NCBI GenBank assembly: GCA_964594075.1
Contig: CAZQKW010000035.1
Location: forward strand, 1 to 34,107
DNA: 34,107 nt
Direction of reading: 5' to 3'
Source of the DNA: CAZQKW01 sp964594075
GTDB lineage: Bacteria > Desulfobacterota > WTBG01 > CAIYCZ01
Program-made: the position numbers and the translations under genes
Notes under the pieces: model-generated
Database searches by the model: none
Told to the model about the DNA's origin: nothing
The model's input: only the letters and a program-made list of their open reading frames with translations
In this document: positions 1-8,403 of the stretch, in pieces
Numbering within the stretch: the first letter of the stretch is position 1
Layout of the letters: each line of letters opens with the position of its first letter

Positions 1-56
1 AGAAAAAGAGCATGGGAGCCGCTATCCAGTTTCAACTAAAAATTTGACATCCTCTT

Positions 57-491
57 TTACAGGCGCAGGGACTCGTTAATCAGAAATAGGGATGATGAGG
101 ATAAAAGATGCTGATTATATAGGCTGGCTTCCGTGTTAACACCCAGGACAAAGATATTGTCTGGTAAAATCGTGTGGCTGGCAAATAAGACAGGCTTCTT
201 TTTTAATTCAGAGGATGCGTCGGTTATCAGAAAACTTTCTTGTGTGTTTTGCTTTTGTTGGCAATTGTTGCCGTGTTTGAAGCCACAATGCCCTCTTTTT
301 GCAGTATGGCCCGGGCCGTTTAGTGATTTATCAGTTCCAGAACAATTTGCGTCGCAGGTGCAAATGTTTTTGTTGCAGCAAAGACAAAATGTTTGATGGG
401 CTGCGCAGGCCTGGTAAGGATATACAGCCAAATTAAAACTGATAAGCACAATTAATATACATATAAGTTTTACAAATAACTTCATGGCCAT
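57..491 (-). CDS. Secreted Cys-rich small protein (CxCCx4CxC family)
   Basis: A 144-residue protein with an N-terminal hydrophobic signal segment (residues about 4-29, ending near an Ala-Cys-Ala stretch), so it is probably exported. The mature N-terminus is Cys-rich and contains C-L-C-C-x4-C-T-C followed by more Cys and His residues, which suits soft-metal binding. The rest is low in Cys and ends in a tail containing HLLS then a hydrophobic Leu/Phe-rich stretch. The same C-x-C-C-x4-C-x-C motif and an HLLS tail occur in the protein next to csoR (13157-13564), so the two are paralogues. No strong Shine-Dalgarno is seen; either the first Met or the Met two codons later could be the start. I do not recognise a named family. 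A role in periplasmic metal binding is an inference from the motif and the copper-resistance neighbourhood. Confidence 0.7.
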   Translation of the reverse strand: MAMKLFVKLICILIVLISFNLAVYPYQACAAHQTFCLCCNKNICTCDANCSGTDKSLNGPGHTAKRGHCGFKHGNNCQQKQNTQESFLITDASSELKKKPVLFASHTILPDNIFVLGVNTEASLYNQHLLSSSSLFLINESLRL

Positions 492-718
492 ACTTGTAAG
501 TTCAAAGTTTCACGCCCTTTATAATAAACTTTATTAATAGATATTATGACACATATAAAAAATTGCGCAACTTTATTTTTTACTTCAAGGTGTTTTACAT
601 TCCCTATAAGGAAATAAAAAAGAACGTATTCTATTGATTTTCTTAATGTCAACCTGCTGTAAATAATACAGGAGTTATTTTAAAGTTCACTGTTGTTTTG
701 CAAAGGAGGTGAAAGAAC
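492..718. other. Divergent intergenic region
   Basis: AT-rich spacer between the leftward Cys-rich gene and the rightward peptidoglycan-binding-like gene. It must carry promoters in both directions. I see no convincing -35/-10 pair and no copy of the TACCC-n5-GGGTA palindrome found near csoR. The right end carries a strong ribosome binding site (AAAGGAGG) about 8 bases before the ATG at 719. Confidence 0.4.
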
Positions 719-1015
719 ATGAACAGAAGGATAATACCCATTTTTATGTGTTTGATGTTTACCTTTAGTGTTGTGAACATCGCATTTGGCATGCAGCAAA
801 GCGTGATAATGGATTTTCGGAAGAAACTTAGTACCCTTGGATATTATAAAGGGGAATACCATGGGAAACTGGATGAGGCGACCATAGCCGCCATTAAAGC
901 ATGTCAAAAAACCTGCGGATTACCAGTAACAGGTAAATTGGATAAGGGTACTTGTGCAGTAATTGATAAGGCACTAAAGGAAAAAGAACAGCCAATGAAA
1001 GACAAAGGCCAATAA
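719..1015 (+). CDS. Secreted peptidoglycan-binding-like domain protein
   Basis: A 98-residue protein with a short signal peptide (residues 1-24, ending at Phe-Gly-Met). It is followed by one PG_binding_1-like three-helix unit: a leading FRKKL helix, the LGYYKG turn, then DEATIAAIKACQK, GLPVTGKLD and a closing helix. Known single-domain members of this fold bind peptidoglycan or act as small structural domains of hydrolases; no catalytic domain is attached here. It has two Cys (in KACQKTCG) and a third further on, which is unusual for the fold and might form a disulfide. The ATG is preceded by an excellent AAAGGAGG. It ends just before a perfect hairpin terminator shared with the converging gene. 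The link to metal resistance is positional only. Confidence 0.75.
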   Translation: MNRRIIPIFMCLMFTFSVVNIAFGMQQSVIMDFRKKLSTLGYYKGEYHGKLDEATIAAIKACQKTCGLPVTGKLDKGTCAVIDKALKEKEQPMKDKGQ

Positions 1016-1030
1016 GAGTAACAATTAAGG

Positions 1031-1061
1031 AAGGGCATCAAAGTACCTCTTTGATGCCCTT
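1031..1061. terminator. Bidirectional hairpin terminator
   Basis: A perfect 13-bp stem (AAGGGCATCAAAG at 1031-1043 with its complement at 1049-1061) and a 5-base loop lie between two converging genes (stops at 1015 on plus and 1090 on minus). The T tract is short on both sides, so efficiency is uncertain, but position and symmetry suit a shared terminator. Confidence 0.75.
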
Positions 1062-1089
1062 TAACCACGATTACCATTTAACGTCAGTA

Positions 1090-1917
1090 TTACGAAATAC
1101 TTCTGCCTAAAGCAATAAAGAGGTCTCTGGTGATGACGCCCGGATGACCTTTTTCTTTTGCCACCTGCTCTGCAAGCGGGATTATTTTATCAATCAATTC
1201 TTCCCCGTTTTCTCTGTCAATCAGCACATCAGCAAGCGCCTGAATGGTATGGGCGCACCATAATACCCTGCCTTTAAGGTGTTTCTTAACCGTATCAGCT
1301 AATGCAAACTCCTTTATGACCTGCACTTCACATTGTTTCGCAAAGTCGGGGTTGCACAGGAGGCAGGCGGCGGCATGGCTCATGGCAAGCTCTTTGGGCT
1401 GTGGAGGATTTTCATGAAGCGGGCGGTAGCTGAAATTATTTGCCAGATCAGCAAAGGCATTTGTAGTGTTTATCGTCGTGACCCCCTTTATTCCCTGTTG
1501 CCTGGTTATTTCTTCTGCACGCTGCTGCACCTTTTTCCCAACCTCAAAGGATACCGTCCCATCAGACATTGATGAGCTTAGAATAAAGCGGGCGTGGCAG
1601 CACCAGTGCATGGTCTCTGACTCAATGACATCGTCATGATACACGCCGCTAATCTCCAGCTCTGCCCGGCATACTTCTGATAGCCGGGGCGGACAGTAGC
1701 CGCACATTTTGATATAGTCATTGGCATATTTGGGAACCCATTTCTGTTCATCAGGTTTGAACGCATCTCCATACTTTTTAAAAAATTCTTTCCTGCTCAT
1801 GGAATTTCTAAAGGTCTCAAAGCATGCGGTGGAGCAGAAAACCAGGTCCTTCAACTCAATGAACTTCATAACGAGATCTGTGCCGCACTGGTGACACAAA
1901 ATGGTATCATCAGACAT
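1090..1917 (-). CDS. Cys-rich metal-binding-like protein, paralogue A (duplicated CxxC/CxH module)
   Basis: A 275-residue protein without signal peptide or membrane segment, so probably cytoplasmic. The N-terminal finger is C8-x2-C11-x16-C28-x3-C32, resembling TRASH/MYM-type treble-clef metal-binding domains. Two copies of a module follow: C72-x2-C75-x7-C83-x22-C106-C-H108 and C185-x2-C188-x7-C196-x24-C221-A-H223, each followed by a helical stretch with a RAEEI or AEQVAKEKG element. The downstream-encoded protein at 4002-4820 has the same three-part layout and the same C-terminal IALGRSI-like ending, so they are paralogues that bracket the multiheme cytochrome gene. The start is backed by an AGAGGAG site 8 bases upstream. 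I do not recognise the module as a named family. Metal or Fe-S binding is inferred from Cys/His spacing. Confidence 0.8.
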   Translation of the reverse strand: MSDDTILCHQCGTDLVMKFIELKDLVFCSTACFETFRNSMSRKEFFKKYGDAFKPDEQKWVPKYANDYIKMCGYCPPRLSEVCRAELEISGVYHDDVIESETMHWCCHARFILSSSMSDGTVSFEVGKKVQQRAEEITRQQGIKGVTTINTTNAFADLANNFSYRPLHENPPQPKELAMSHAAACLLCNPDFAKQCEVQVIKEFALADTVKKHLKGRVLWCAHTIQALADVLIDRENGEELIDKIIPLAEQVAKEKGHPGVITRDLFIALGRSIS

Positions 1918-2142
1918 TGTTGGTATCTCCTCTGGATTCTAAAAGGCTGTTGAAAACACTGAGCCCTACCTGCGCAGGGACGGCGTCTGCTGCGTTGCGT
2001 TCATCCTTGGTCATTGCCACGCAATGTAAACTACGCCTCATTCCTTATGATTTCGCTGGCCTTGGATCGGAACGTTTTTGGCCAGCCTGAAAGAAATATT
2101 AGTTCTCATTTCCGGGATGCCCTGAGCTGCGCGCTTGCGGTA
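1918..2142. repeat. Non-coding spacer with likely remnant of a dispersed element
   Basis: A 225-bp gap interrupts an otherwise tightly packed minus-strand gene series. The RBS of the next gene lies at its left end. Read on the minus strand it carries a sequence ending in GTTTTCAACAGCCTTTT, which resembles the ends of short non-autonomous repeats common in deltaproteobacterial genomes. No second copy occurs in this window, so this is recognition by resemblance only. Confidence 0.3.
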
Positions 2143-4005
2143 TCACTTATGGCGCACATTCTCTATCGCTTTTTGAAAATCAAATTCCGGGTCATCCACT
2201 ACTGCATGACAGCGGCGGCAAATCTGTTCAACAACGCAACTTTCACATTCAGCCCCAAGGCTGACTATATAGCTTTGGCCCTTGGCTTCAGGCTTTTTAA
2301 CATGTTTTTCACCCGGGCCATGACAGGACTCGCACTGCACCCCTTCGCGACCTGCCTCTGGATAACCGCCAGGACTGCCGACGCCGGTGTTGTAGCGAAA
2401 TAGTTTTTCTGACGGTGCGGTTTTGACTTTTTCCGTGGTATGAGCCCTGGCATGCATGGTTTTTTCCCAGTGGGCGTATTGTTTGGCATGGCATTCTTTA
2501 CACGATGCTGCCCCCAGGTATTGTGCCGGATTATCAAAAAGATCCTTTTTCTCTCGGTAGGATCGCACAAATTGCAGGCGCTCCTCCCGGCTCATTTTTG
2601 ATAGGTCAGGGGCGCTGGTATGAAGTATCCGTGGATATCGTTTGCTGAAGATAAAATTAATGGACTCAGTTTTTGTATGGCACGTGAGACACTGCTTTTT
2701 CCATTCCGCTGTTTTCTTCTTCTTTGGTTTACTGTTCGTGAACGCAGCGCACGACTGGTATCCCGGGCCATGACAGGATTCGCACTGCACACCGACAAAA
2801 TATTTGGCATGTTTCTTATCGTTAATATCGTACCCCCCTGAACTGCCAAATCCGGTTACATGGCACACGACACACTGTGGGGTCTCTTCTTTTCCCTTGC
2901 GAACCAAGGACTGAAACGCGTCGGCATGCCTGGTGAGCTTCCACTGGAGATGTTCTTTTTCATGACAGATTTCGCAAGTTTTTGCACCTGAATAGCCATT
3001 TTTGGATAACAACGGCGGATTCGGTAAACCGGCCAGCTTTTTTAATTCCATTATATAAATATTTCGGAGAAAGTCATCAAAGCCCTTGTGCAGGCTCACT
3101 ATAGAACCAGATTGATCAATGATAAAACTGACAGGGATTGATCCGCTGAAAGAAGGAAAGAGAGAAACAATTTTACGACTCTGGTCAGAAATCACCGGGA
3201 ATGTGTAACGCTGACTGTTTATAAAATCTACAGTTATGCGCTCCTCTAAGATACTCATGGCAACTATTTCAAACTTCCCCTTAAGGTCGCCGTCAACATA
3301 GAGGGTGTTTAAAAATGTCAGTTCATCCTGACAATGGCTGCATTTCGGGGAAAAAATTACCAGCACGGTTGGTTTTTTCTGATATAGTTCTCTAATATCT
3401 ACACGCGCCCCGCTCAAGGTTTTTGCTGTGAACAGAGGCACTGGCGGTGTAAGCCCCAGAAACGGCTCGTCAGCGGGAATATAGCCGATTTTTAAATAGG
3501 CGCTTGCATGAACCCGCCAGTTGTCGGCAAGGTTGACATCGGGCGGCGTAAAACTGCCCAATTTACTCGTTATAAATTTCCCCTGTTTGTTGAAGATGTA
3601 AAACCCGATACCACCCGTCATTTTGAGCCGTGAATAAATCAGCTTGTTTTGATCAAGATAAACGGGGAATGGAATGCCTTTATTGTGATTATAGTTCCGC
3701 ACGTCCGCAACACGGTCAGCATTAATACAGATGCCGGCTACCTCAAAATTGTATTCCCGCCTGATGGCATTAAGATCTTTCATCAACCGTACGGCTTCAT
3801 CAACGCGCGGGTCATCAATGGCGTAGATAAAGAGAATCAGGTTTTTGCCTTTATAAATGGTAATGTCAAACGCACTCGAGGGCAATATGTCAGAAGGGCT
3901 GCTGGAAGCTCTGTCAGTAGTGCACACACCACAACAGAACAAAAGAACCGCAACACCGATTAACACCCGATAAGCATAACGACCGCCGCTGGATAAACCG
4001 TTCAT
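2143..4005 (-). CDS. Exported dual thioredoxin-like / heptaheme c-type cytochrome fusion
   Basis: A 620-residue protein with an N-terminal export signal (hydrophobic 13-27). Residues about 45-160 form a redoxin-like domain without a CxxC. Residues about 185-320 form a TlpA/ResA-like domain with the active-site-type motif C222-S-H-C225. The remainder is a cytochrome with seven CxxCH sites starting at C344, C378, C408, C439, C502, C558 and C596. The cytochrome part is a tandem duplication of a c554-type module: module 1 has four hemes. In module 2 the second site is replaced by LFRYN in the equivalent position, leaving three. A further C587-ESC lacks the His. By family knowledge such proteins move electrons in the periplasm; the fused thioredoxin domains suggest disulfide or metal-thiol chemistry (inference). 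The start overlaps the preceding stop by ATGA, so it is translationally coupled to the Cys-rich protein gene. Confidence 0.9.
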   Translation of the reverse strand: MNGLSSGGRYAYRVLIGVAVLLFCCGVCTTDRASSSPSDILPSSAFDITIYKGKNLILFIYAIDDPRVDEAVRLMKDLNAIRREYNFEVAGICINADRVADVRNYNHNKGIPFPVYLDQNKLIYSRLKMTGGIGFYIFNKQGKFITSKLGSFTPPDVNLADNWRVHASAYLKIGYIPADEPFLGLTPPVPLFTAKTLSGARVDIRELYQKKPTVLVIFSPKCSHCQDELTFLNTLYVDGDLKGKFEIVAMSILEERITVDFINSQRYTFPVISDQSRKIVSLFPSFSGSIPVSFIIDQSGSIVSLHKGFDDFLRNIYIMELKKLAGLPNPPLLSKNGYSGAKTCEICHEKEHLQWKLTRHADAFQSLVRKGKEETPQCVVCHVTGFGSSGGYDINDKKHAKYFVGVQCESCHGPGYQSCAAFTNSKPKKKKTAEWKKQCLTCHTKTESINFIFSKRYPRILHTSAPDLSKMSREERLQFVRSYREKKDLFDNPAQYLGAASCKECHAKQYAHWEKTMHARAHTTEKVKTAPSEKLFRYNTGVGSPGGYPEAGREGVQCESCHGPGEKHVKKPEAKGQSYIVSLGAECESCVVEQICRRCHAVVDDPEFDFQKAIENVRHK

Positions 4006-4820
4006 GCGTTTTTTATAGACCTTCCTATGGCAATATAGTGAATACGGAAGTGACCACCCCTGTAGCCTTTTTCATTGGCAATTGCCCGTGCCTTTTTGAT
4101 CAGTTGTTTTATTTTGTCAATGGTGATTACCGGGCTGAGCAGCATGGCAGCCATTTCATATCGCATGTGACCACAATAAGGAAAGTCAAGCAGCTCCTCT
4201 ATTCTGGGCAGATTTTTTTCTGCTTGCTCGGTAAGCCTAAAGCATTCATCCATGAATTTTTTGTCACACTGAACACAGGCGAGATAGTGGTCATGTTCTT
4301 CAGCGGGTGGTTCTGGCTGGATGTCGGGGAAAGAGGTATAACTGAAGTCTTCCATCAGCTCTCCTTCTGCCATTCCCAGCATAGCAATGCTGACCCCAAT
4401 GCACGCATTTTCCCGGGCTATCTCTTCCGCCCTGCGGATAATTTTTTTGACGGTATTCAGCGGCACCGATCCATCTGAAAGCATGGCGCTGAGTGCATAG
4501 ATGGCGTGACAGCACCAGCGGATTGAGATGTAATCGTGCAATTCTTCAAAATAAGCCCCACAAAAACTGCGCACGTCGCGGCATTTACGAACCAGCGGGC
4601 AAACCTGGCAGGTGCTCATAAAACGGTCAACAACCGGACCGAGGGCTGCGAAATCTATTTTCTCAAGGTCCAGGTTTTCCATGCGCTCCCGCCCCTGTTC
4701 GGCACAGTAAACAGAGCAGTATAAGTTCCCCAGGCGCTTAATAGGGCTTTTCTTTATTGGTTTTCTGCAGACTGCACAGGATTGCTGAGCAGCCTGCCTA
4801 TCTAATTTCTGCTGTTCCAT
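4002..4820 (-). CDS. Cys-rich metal-binding-like protein, paralogue B (duplicated CxxC/CxH module)
   Basis: A 272-residue protein, no signal peptide. N-terminal finger C15-x2-C18-x16-C35-x3-C39 has exactly the spacing of paralogue A. Module 1 is C71-x2-C74-x5-C80-x22-C103-C-H105 and module 2 is C182-x2-C185-x7-C193-x22-C216-G-H218. Shared landmarks with paralogue A include WCCHA, (M/L)SDG(T/S)V, RAEEI, a FSY segment before the linker, and an IA(L/I)GRSI ending. It overlaps the cytochrome gene by 4 bases and lies 42 bases downstream of the heavy-metal-binding mini-protein gene, so it is part of the Cus operon. The predicted location is cytoplasmic while the cytochrome is exported, so a direct complex would need another explanation, for example a maturation or sensing role. 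Function unknown. Confidence 0.82.
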   Translation of the reverse strand: MEQQKLDRQAAQQSCAVCRKPIKKSPIKRLGNLYCSVYCAEQGRERMENLDLEKIDFAALGPVVDRFMSTCQVCPLVRKCRDVRSFCGAYFEELHDYISIRWCCHAIYALSAMLSDGSVPLNTVKKIIRRAEEIARENACIGVSIAMLGMAEGELMEDFSYTSFPDIQPEPPAEEHDHYLACVQCDKKFMDECFRLTEQAEKNLPRIEELLDFPYCGHMRYEMAAMLLSPVITIDKIKQLIKKARAIANEKGYRGGHFRIHYIAIGRSIKNA

Positions 4821-4862
4821 AGCAACTTTTTCGCACCTTCCTTCTGGCAGCGCAGCACGTAG

Positions 4863-5078
4863 TTATTTTTTATCAGGTTTCATGGGAACAAGGTTCATGC
4901 CGCACTTGGGGCACGTGCCGGGCTTGTCCATGACCACGTCACTATGCTCAGGCATCGGACATGTGTAATAGATGTCGGTCTCGGTTGCTGATATGATTGT
5001 CCCGTTCAATACGACGATAGCCACAGTTAGGAGCGCAATTCCCAGCACTGCGAGTGTTTTACCAATAATCTTCTTCAT
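4863..5078 (-). CDS. Membrane-anchored or secreted heavy-metal-binding-domain mini-protein
   Basis: A 71-residue protein with one N-terminal hydrophobic segment (residues about 7-30), acting as signal peptide or anchor. It is followed by one heavy-metal-binding domain of the kind found at the N-terminus of CusB-type adaptors: Y-x-CPM near residue 39, then DKPG, then C-P-x-C-G-M-N-L-V-P. It follows cusA by 58 bases and has a clear AAAGGAG site. By analogy with CusF and free HMBDs it could deliver or buffer Cu(I)/Ag(I) in the periplasm (inference). The same domain occurs three times in the adjacent adaptor protein, so it may have arisen by duplication from it. Confidence 0.85.
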   Translation of the reverse strand: MKKIIGKTLAVLGIALLTVAIVVLNGTIISATETDIYYTCPMPEHSDVVMDKPGTCPKCGMNLVPMKPDKK

Positions 5079-5136
5079 AGTGTTCTCCTTTCAATCAGGT
5101 AGGTTTACCGTTATGCCGCCTTATGGGTGGCGGTTT

Positions 5137-8100
5137 TTATTCGTTTGTAATGTTTATAACATGTTTAACCTCGGTGTTCCACTTCCAAAGAACATAGATG
5201 GCAGGATATACCAATAATTCCATGATGAATGAGGTAAATAAGCCACCCACCATGGGCGCAGCAACACGTTTCATCATATCAGCACCTGTTCCAATGGACC
5301 ACATTATCGGCATGAGACCCATTGCTGTCGCAGCCACGGTCATCATCTTCGGCCGAATGCGTTTGACGGCTCCATGGATAATGGCCTCATGCAATTCCCC
5401 CATGTTTCTAAGCCGGTTATTTTTTTTTGCCTCGTCATAAGAGAGGTCAAGAAATAACAGCATAAATACACCCGTCTCTGCATCCAGGCCCATCAGTGCA
5501 ATCATGCCCACCCATGCGGCAATGGATATGTTGTAATCAAGAATATACATAAGCCAAACTGCACCCACAACGGAGAAAGGAACTGCGAGCATTACCATGA
5601 GCGCTTTAAATGTAGACTTGGTATTCATATAAAGGAGCATAAAGATTAGAAAGATGGTCACCGGAACAACTATTATCAAACGCTCGCGAACTCTAAGCAT
5701 GTTTTCATACTGGCCGCTCCAGATTAATGAATAACCTGTGGGAAGCGTGACGTTCTGCATTACTGCACGTTTCGCCTCATCCACATAGGAACCGATATCT
5801 CTTCCCTCTATGTCAACAAACACATAACCCGCGAGCATCCCGTTTTCATCACGAATCATACTCGGACCAGTCTTGAGCGTAATATCTGCCAGTTCAGTTA
5901 TAGGTACCTGAATGCCGTTCTTTGTGGTCACCAGCAGGCGCTGTAACTGGTCAAGGTTGGAACGCAGTTCGCGCGGATACCGCAGATTTACGGTATATCG
6001 CTCGCGGCCTTCAATGGTAGTTGTAATGGTTTCTCCTCCGATAGCATACATAATAACATTTTGTAAGTCTTCAAGGGTTAGCCCATAACGCGCCAACCCT
6101 TCGCGCCGGGGAATAAAATCAACAAAATAGCCGCCTGCAACGCGCTCTGCATAGACGCTTCGTGTCCCCGGAATGGTCTTGATGAGCTTTTCAATGTTCT
6201 CGCCGGTACGTTGAATCTGGGAAAGGTCTGAGCCAAGAATTTTAATCCCGAGAGGCGTTCTGACACCGGTGGTAAGCATGTCAATGCGCCCTTTAATGGG
6301 CATAGTCCAGGCGTTGGTATTGCCAGGAATCTGTATTGCCTGGTCCATTTCATTAATAAGTTCCTCATAGGTCATGCGATCATACCAGATGGTTCTCAGT
6401 ATTGATTTAAGCCACTCAGGCGCCCAGGAGGAATACCAGCGATCCTTTCCGCGCCATTCGGAAGACGGCTTGAGCACCACGGTTGTTTCCATCATGGAAA
6501 AAGGGGCTGGGTCGGTGGAGGTCTCCGCACGGCCTGCTTTGCCAAATACCGTAACAACTTCAGGGAACTCTTTTATGATGCGATCCTGCGTTTCAAGCAG
6601 TTTCTGTGCTTCGGTAACTGAAATGCCGGGCAACGTGGTAGGCATATACAGGATGGTGCCCTCGTTTAGGGGCGGCATGAATTCATGGCCCAGTTTGAGA
6701 TAGACGGGCACGGTGGTCGCAATAATTACCAGAGCTATTATAATAACAGTCTTGGGATATTTAAGCACGATCCGACACGGCGATTCATACAGTGCAAACA
6801 ATACGCGGCTTACCGGGTGTTTCTCTTCGGGATAATATTTCCCAACAAGCAGCGTGTTCATTGTCCACGCCAGGGGGCGAAACCTGATCGGAAACGGATC
6901 CATGCGGGCAAACAGCATGCGCACCGCCGGATCAAGGGTGATGGCAAGCACCGTTGCTATGGCAATGGCAAAGGTCTTGGTATAAGCCAGCGGCGTGAAC
7001 AGCCGCCCTTCCTGATCAACCAGGGTGAAAACAGGGAGAAAAGAAACCGCAATGACGGCCAGAGAAAAGAAAACCGATGGCCCCACTTCCATAAGCGCCT
7101 CCAGGCGTATTTTGTGGAAGTCGCCTTTGCGGCCGCCTTCCTGCCACCGCTCAAGTTTTTTATAAGCATTTTCCACTTCAACAATGGCGCCGTCAACCAG
7201 CACGCCAATGGATATGGCTATGCCCGCCAGGCTCATGATATTTGATGTGATGCCAAATAAATACATGGGGATAAACGCCAGCAGTACTGAAACCGGGATA
7301 GTAATTATGGGGACTAATGCGGAGGGAAAATGCCAGAGAAAAAAGAGAATGACCAAACTCACAATGATCATTTCCATAATCAATTCTTTTTTAAGGTTAT
7401 CAATGGATCGTTGAATTAACTCAGAACGGTCATAGGCGGTGACGACTTCAACACCTTCCGGCAAGGACCCTTTCATGTCATTAAGTTTTGCCTTAATGCG
7501 GTTGATCACATTCAACGCATTTTCCCCATGCCGCATAACCACTATGCCGCCGACAGCTTCGCCTCGGCCATCGAAATCCAAGACACCGCGCCGTATCTGC
7601 GGGCCAACAGCAATAGTTGACACATCGCGCAAAAGGAGCGGCGTGCCTGTTTCAGTGGCTTTGACAACAATCTTCTCCAAGTCGGCAACGGATCGCACAT
7701 AACCCTTTCCCCTGACCATGTATTCAGTGCCGGTCCACTCAATGAGTCGGCCGCCCATTTCATTGTTACTTTTTTTAATTGCGTCAATGACATCCGTCAG
7801 CGATATGCTAAAGCTCTGCAGCCGGTCAGGGCGTATGGTTACCTGATACTGTTTCTGAAAACCACCGATACTTGCCACTTCAGCAACGCCAGGCACGCTC
7901 TGCAGGGCATAGCGGAGATACCAGTCCTGAAAGGTGCGCAGTTGTGCCAGATCGTGGGTGCCGCCCTTATCAACCAGCACATACTGAAAAACCCACCCTA
8001 CACCGGTGGCATCTGGTCCCAGTTCTGTCTTTGATCCGGCCGGCAGGCTGCCTTGTATTTTGGAAAGATATTCAAGCACGCGGCTGCGCGCCCAGTAGAT

Positions 8101-8403
8101 GTCTGTTCCGTCCTGAAAAATGACATAGACATATGAAAAACCAAAGTCAGAGAACCCCCGGATTGCTTTTATTTTTGGAACACCCAGCAGCGCGGTAATG
8201 ATAGGATAGGTAACCTGATCTTCAATGATGTCGGGGCTGCGGTCCCATCTGGTATATACGATAACCTGCGTGTCCGATAAATCCGGAATTGCATCAAGCC
8301 GAATCTGTTGCACCGTATACACGGCTGCAATAACGGCAACGGCGGTCAGTACAATAATTAGAATTCTGTTGTGAGCAGAAAACTCAATTACTTTTTTTAT
8401 CAT
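5137..8403 (-). CDS. cusA: CusA/CzcA-family heavy-metal RND efflux transporter
   Basis: A 1088-residue inner-membrane RND pump of the HME class. Transmembrane helices occur near residues 10-30, in clusters around 340-560, and again at the C-terminal end. The proton-relay Asp of the fourth helix is in VLVDGAIVEVEN (D404). The three Met residues known to bind Cu(I)/Ag(I) in CusA are matched by M587 (ILYMPTTLPG), M637 (PFSMMETT) and M709 (RIDMLTTG). The first pair has the same 50-residue spacing as in E. coli CusA; the third is about 23 residues further because of an inserted Trp-rich stretch at about 650-675. This favours monovalent copper/silver over Zn/Co/Cd. It overlaps cusB by ATGA (8400-8403), so translation is coupled. 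Confidence 0.95.
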   Translation of the reverse strand: MIKKVIEFSAHNRILIIVLTAVAVIAAVYTVQQIRLDAIPDLSDTQVIVYTRWDRSPDIIEDQVTYPIITALLGVPKIKAIRGFSDFGFSYVYVIFQDGTDIYWARSRVLEYLSKIQGSLPAGSKTELGPDATGVGWVFQYVLVDKGGTHDLAQLRTFQDWYLRYALQSVPGVAEVASIGGFQKQYQVTIRPDRLQSFSISLTDVIDAIKKSNNEMGGRLIEWTGTEYMVRGKGYVRSVADLEKIVVKATETGTPLLLRDVSTIAVGPQIRRGVLDFDGRGEAVGGIVVMRHGENALNVINRIKAKLNDMKGSLPEGVEVVTAYDRSELIQRSIDNLKKELIMEMIIVSLVILFFLWHFPSALVPIITIPVSVLLAFIPMYLFGITSNIMSLAGIAISIGVLVDGAIVEVENAYKKLERWQEGGRKGDFHKIRLEALMEVGPSVFFSLAVIAVSFLPVFTLVDQEGRLFTPLAYTKTFAIAIATVLAITLDPAVRMLFARMDPFPIRFRPLAWTMNTLLVGKYYPEEKHPVSRVLFALYESPCRIVLKYPKTVIIIALVIIATTVPVYLKLGHEFMPPLNEGTILYMPTTLPGISVTEAQKLLETQDRIIKEFPEVVTVFGKAGRAETSTDPAPFSMMETTVVLKPSSEWRGKDRWYSSWAPEWLKSILRTIWYDRMTYEELINEMDQAIQIPGNTNAWTMPIKGRIDMLTTGVRTPLGIKILGSDLSQIQRTGENIEKLIKTIPGTRSVYAERVAGGYFVDFIPRREGLARYGLTLEDLQNVIMYAIGGETITTTIEGRERYTVNLRYPRELRSNLDQLQRLLVTTKNGIQVPITELADITLKTGPSMIRDENGMLAGYVFVDIEGRDIGSYVDEAKRAVMQNVTLPTGYSLIWSGQYENMLRVRERLIIVVPVTIFLIFMLLYMNTKSTFKALMVMLAVPFSVVGAVWLMYILDYNISIAAWVGMIALMGLDAETGVFMLLFLDLSYDEAKKNNRLRNMGELHEAIIHGAVKRIRPKMMTVAATAMGLMPIMWSIGTGADMMKRVAAPMVGGLFTSFIMELLVYPAIYVLWKWNTEVKHVINITNE

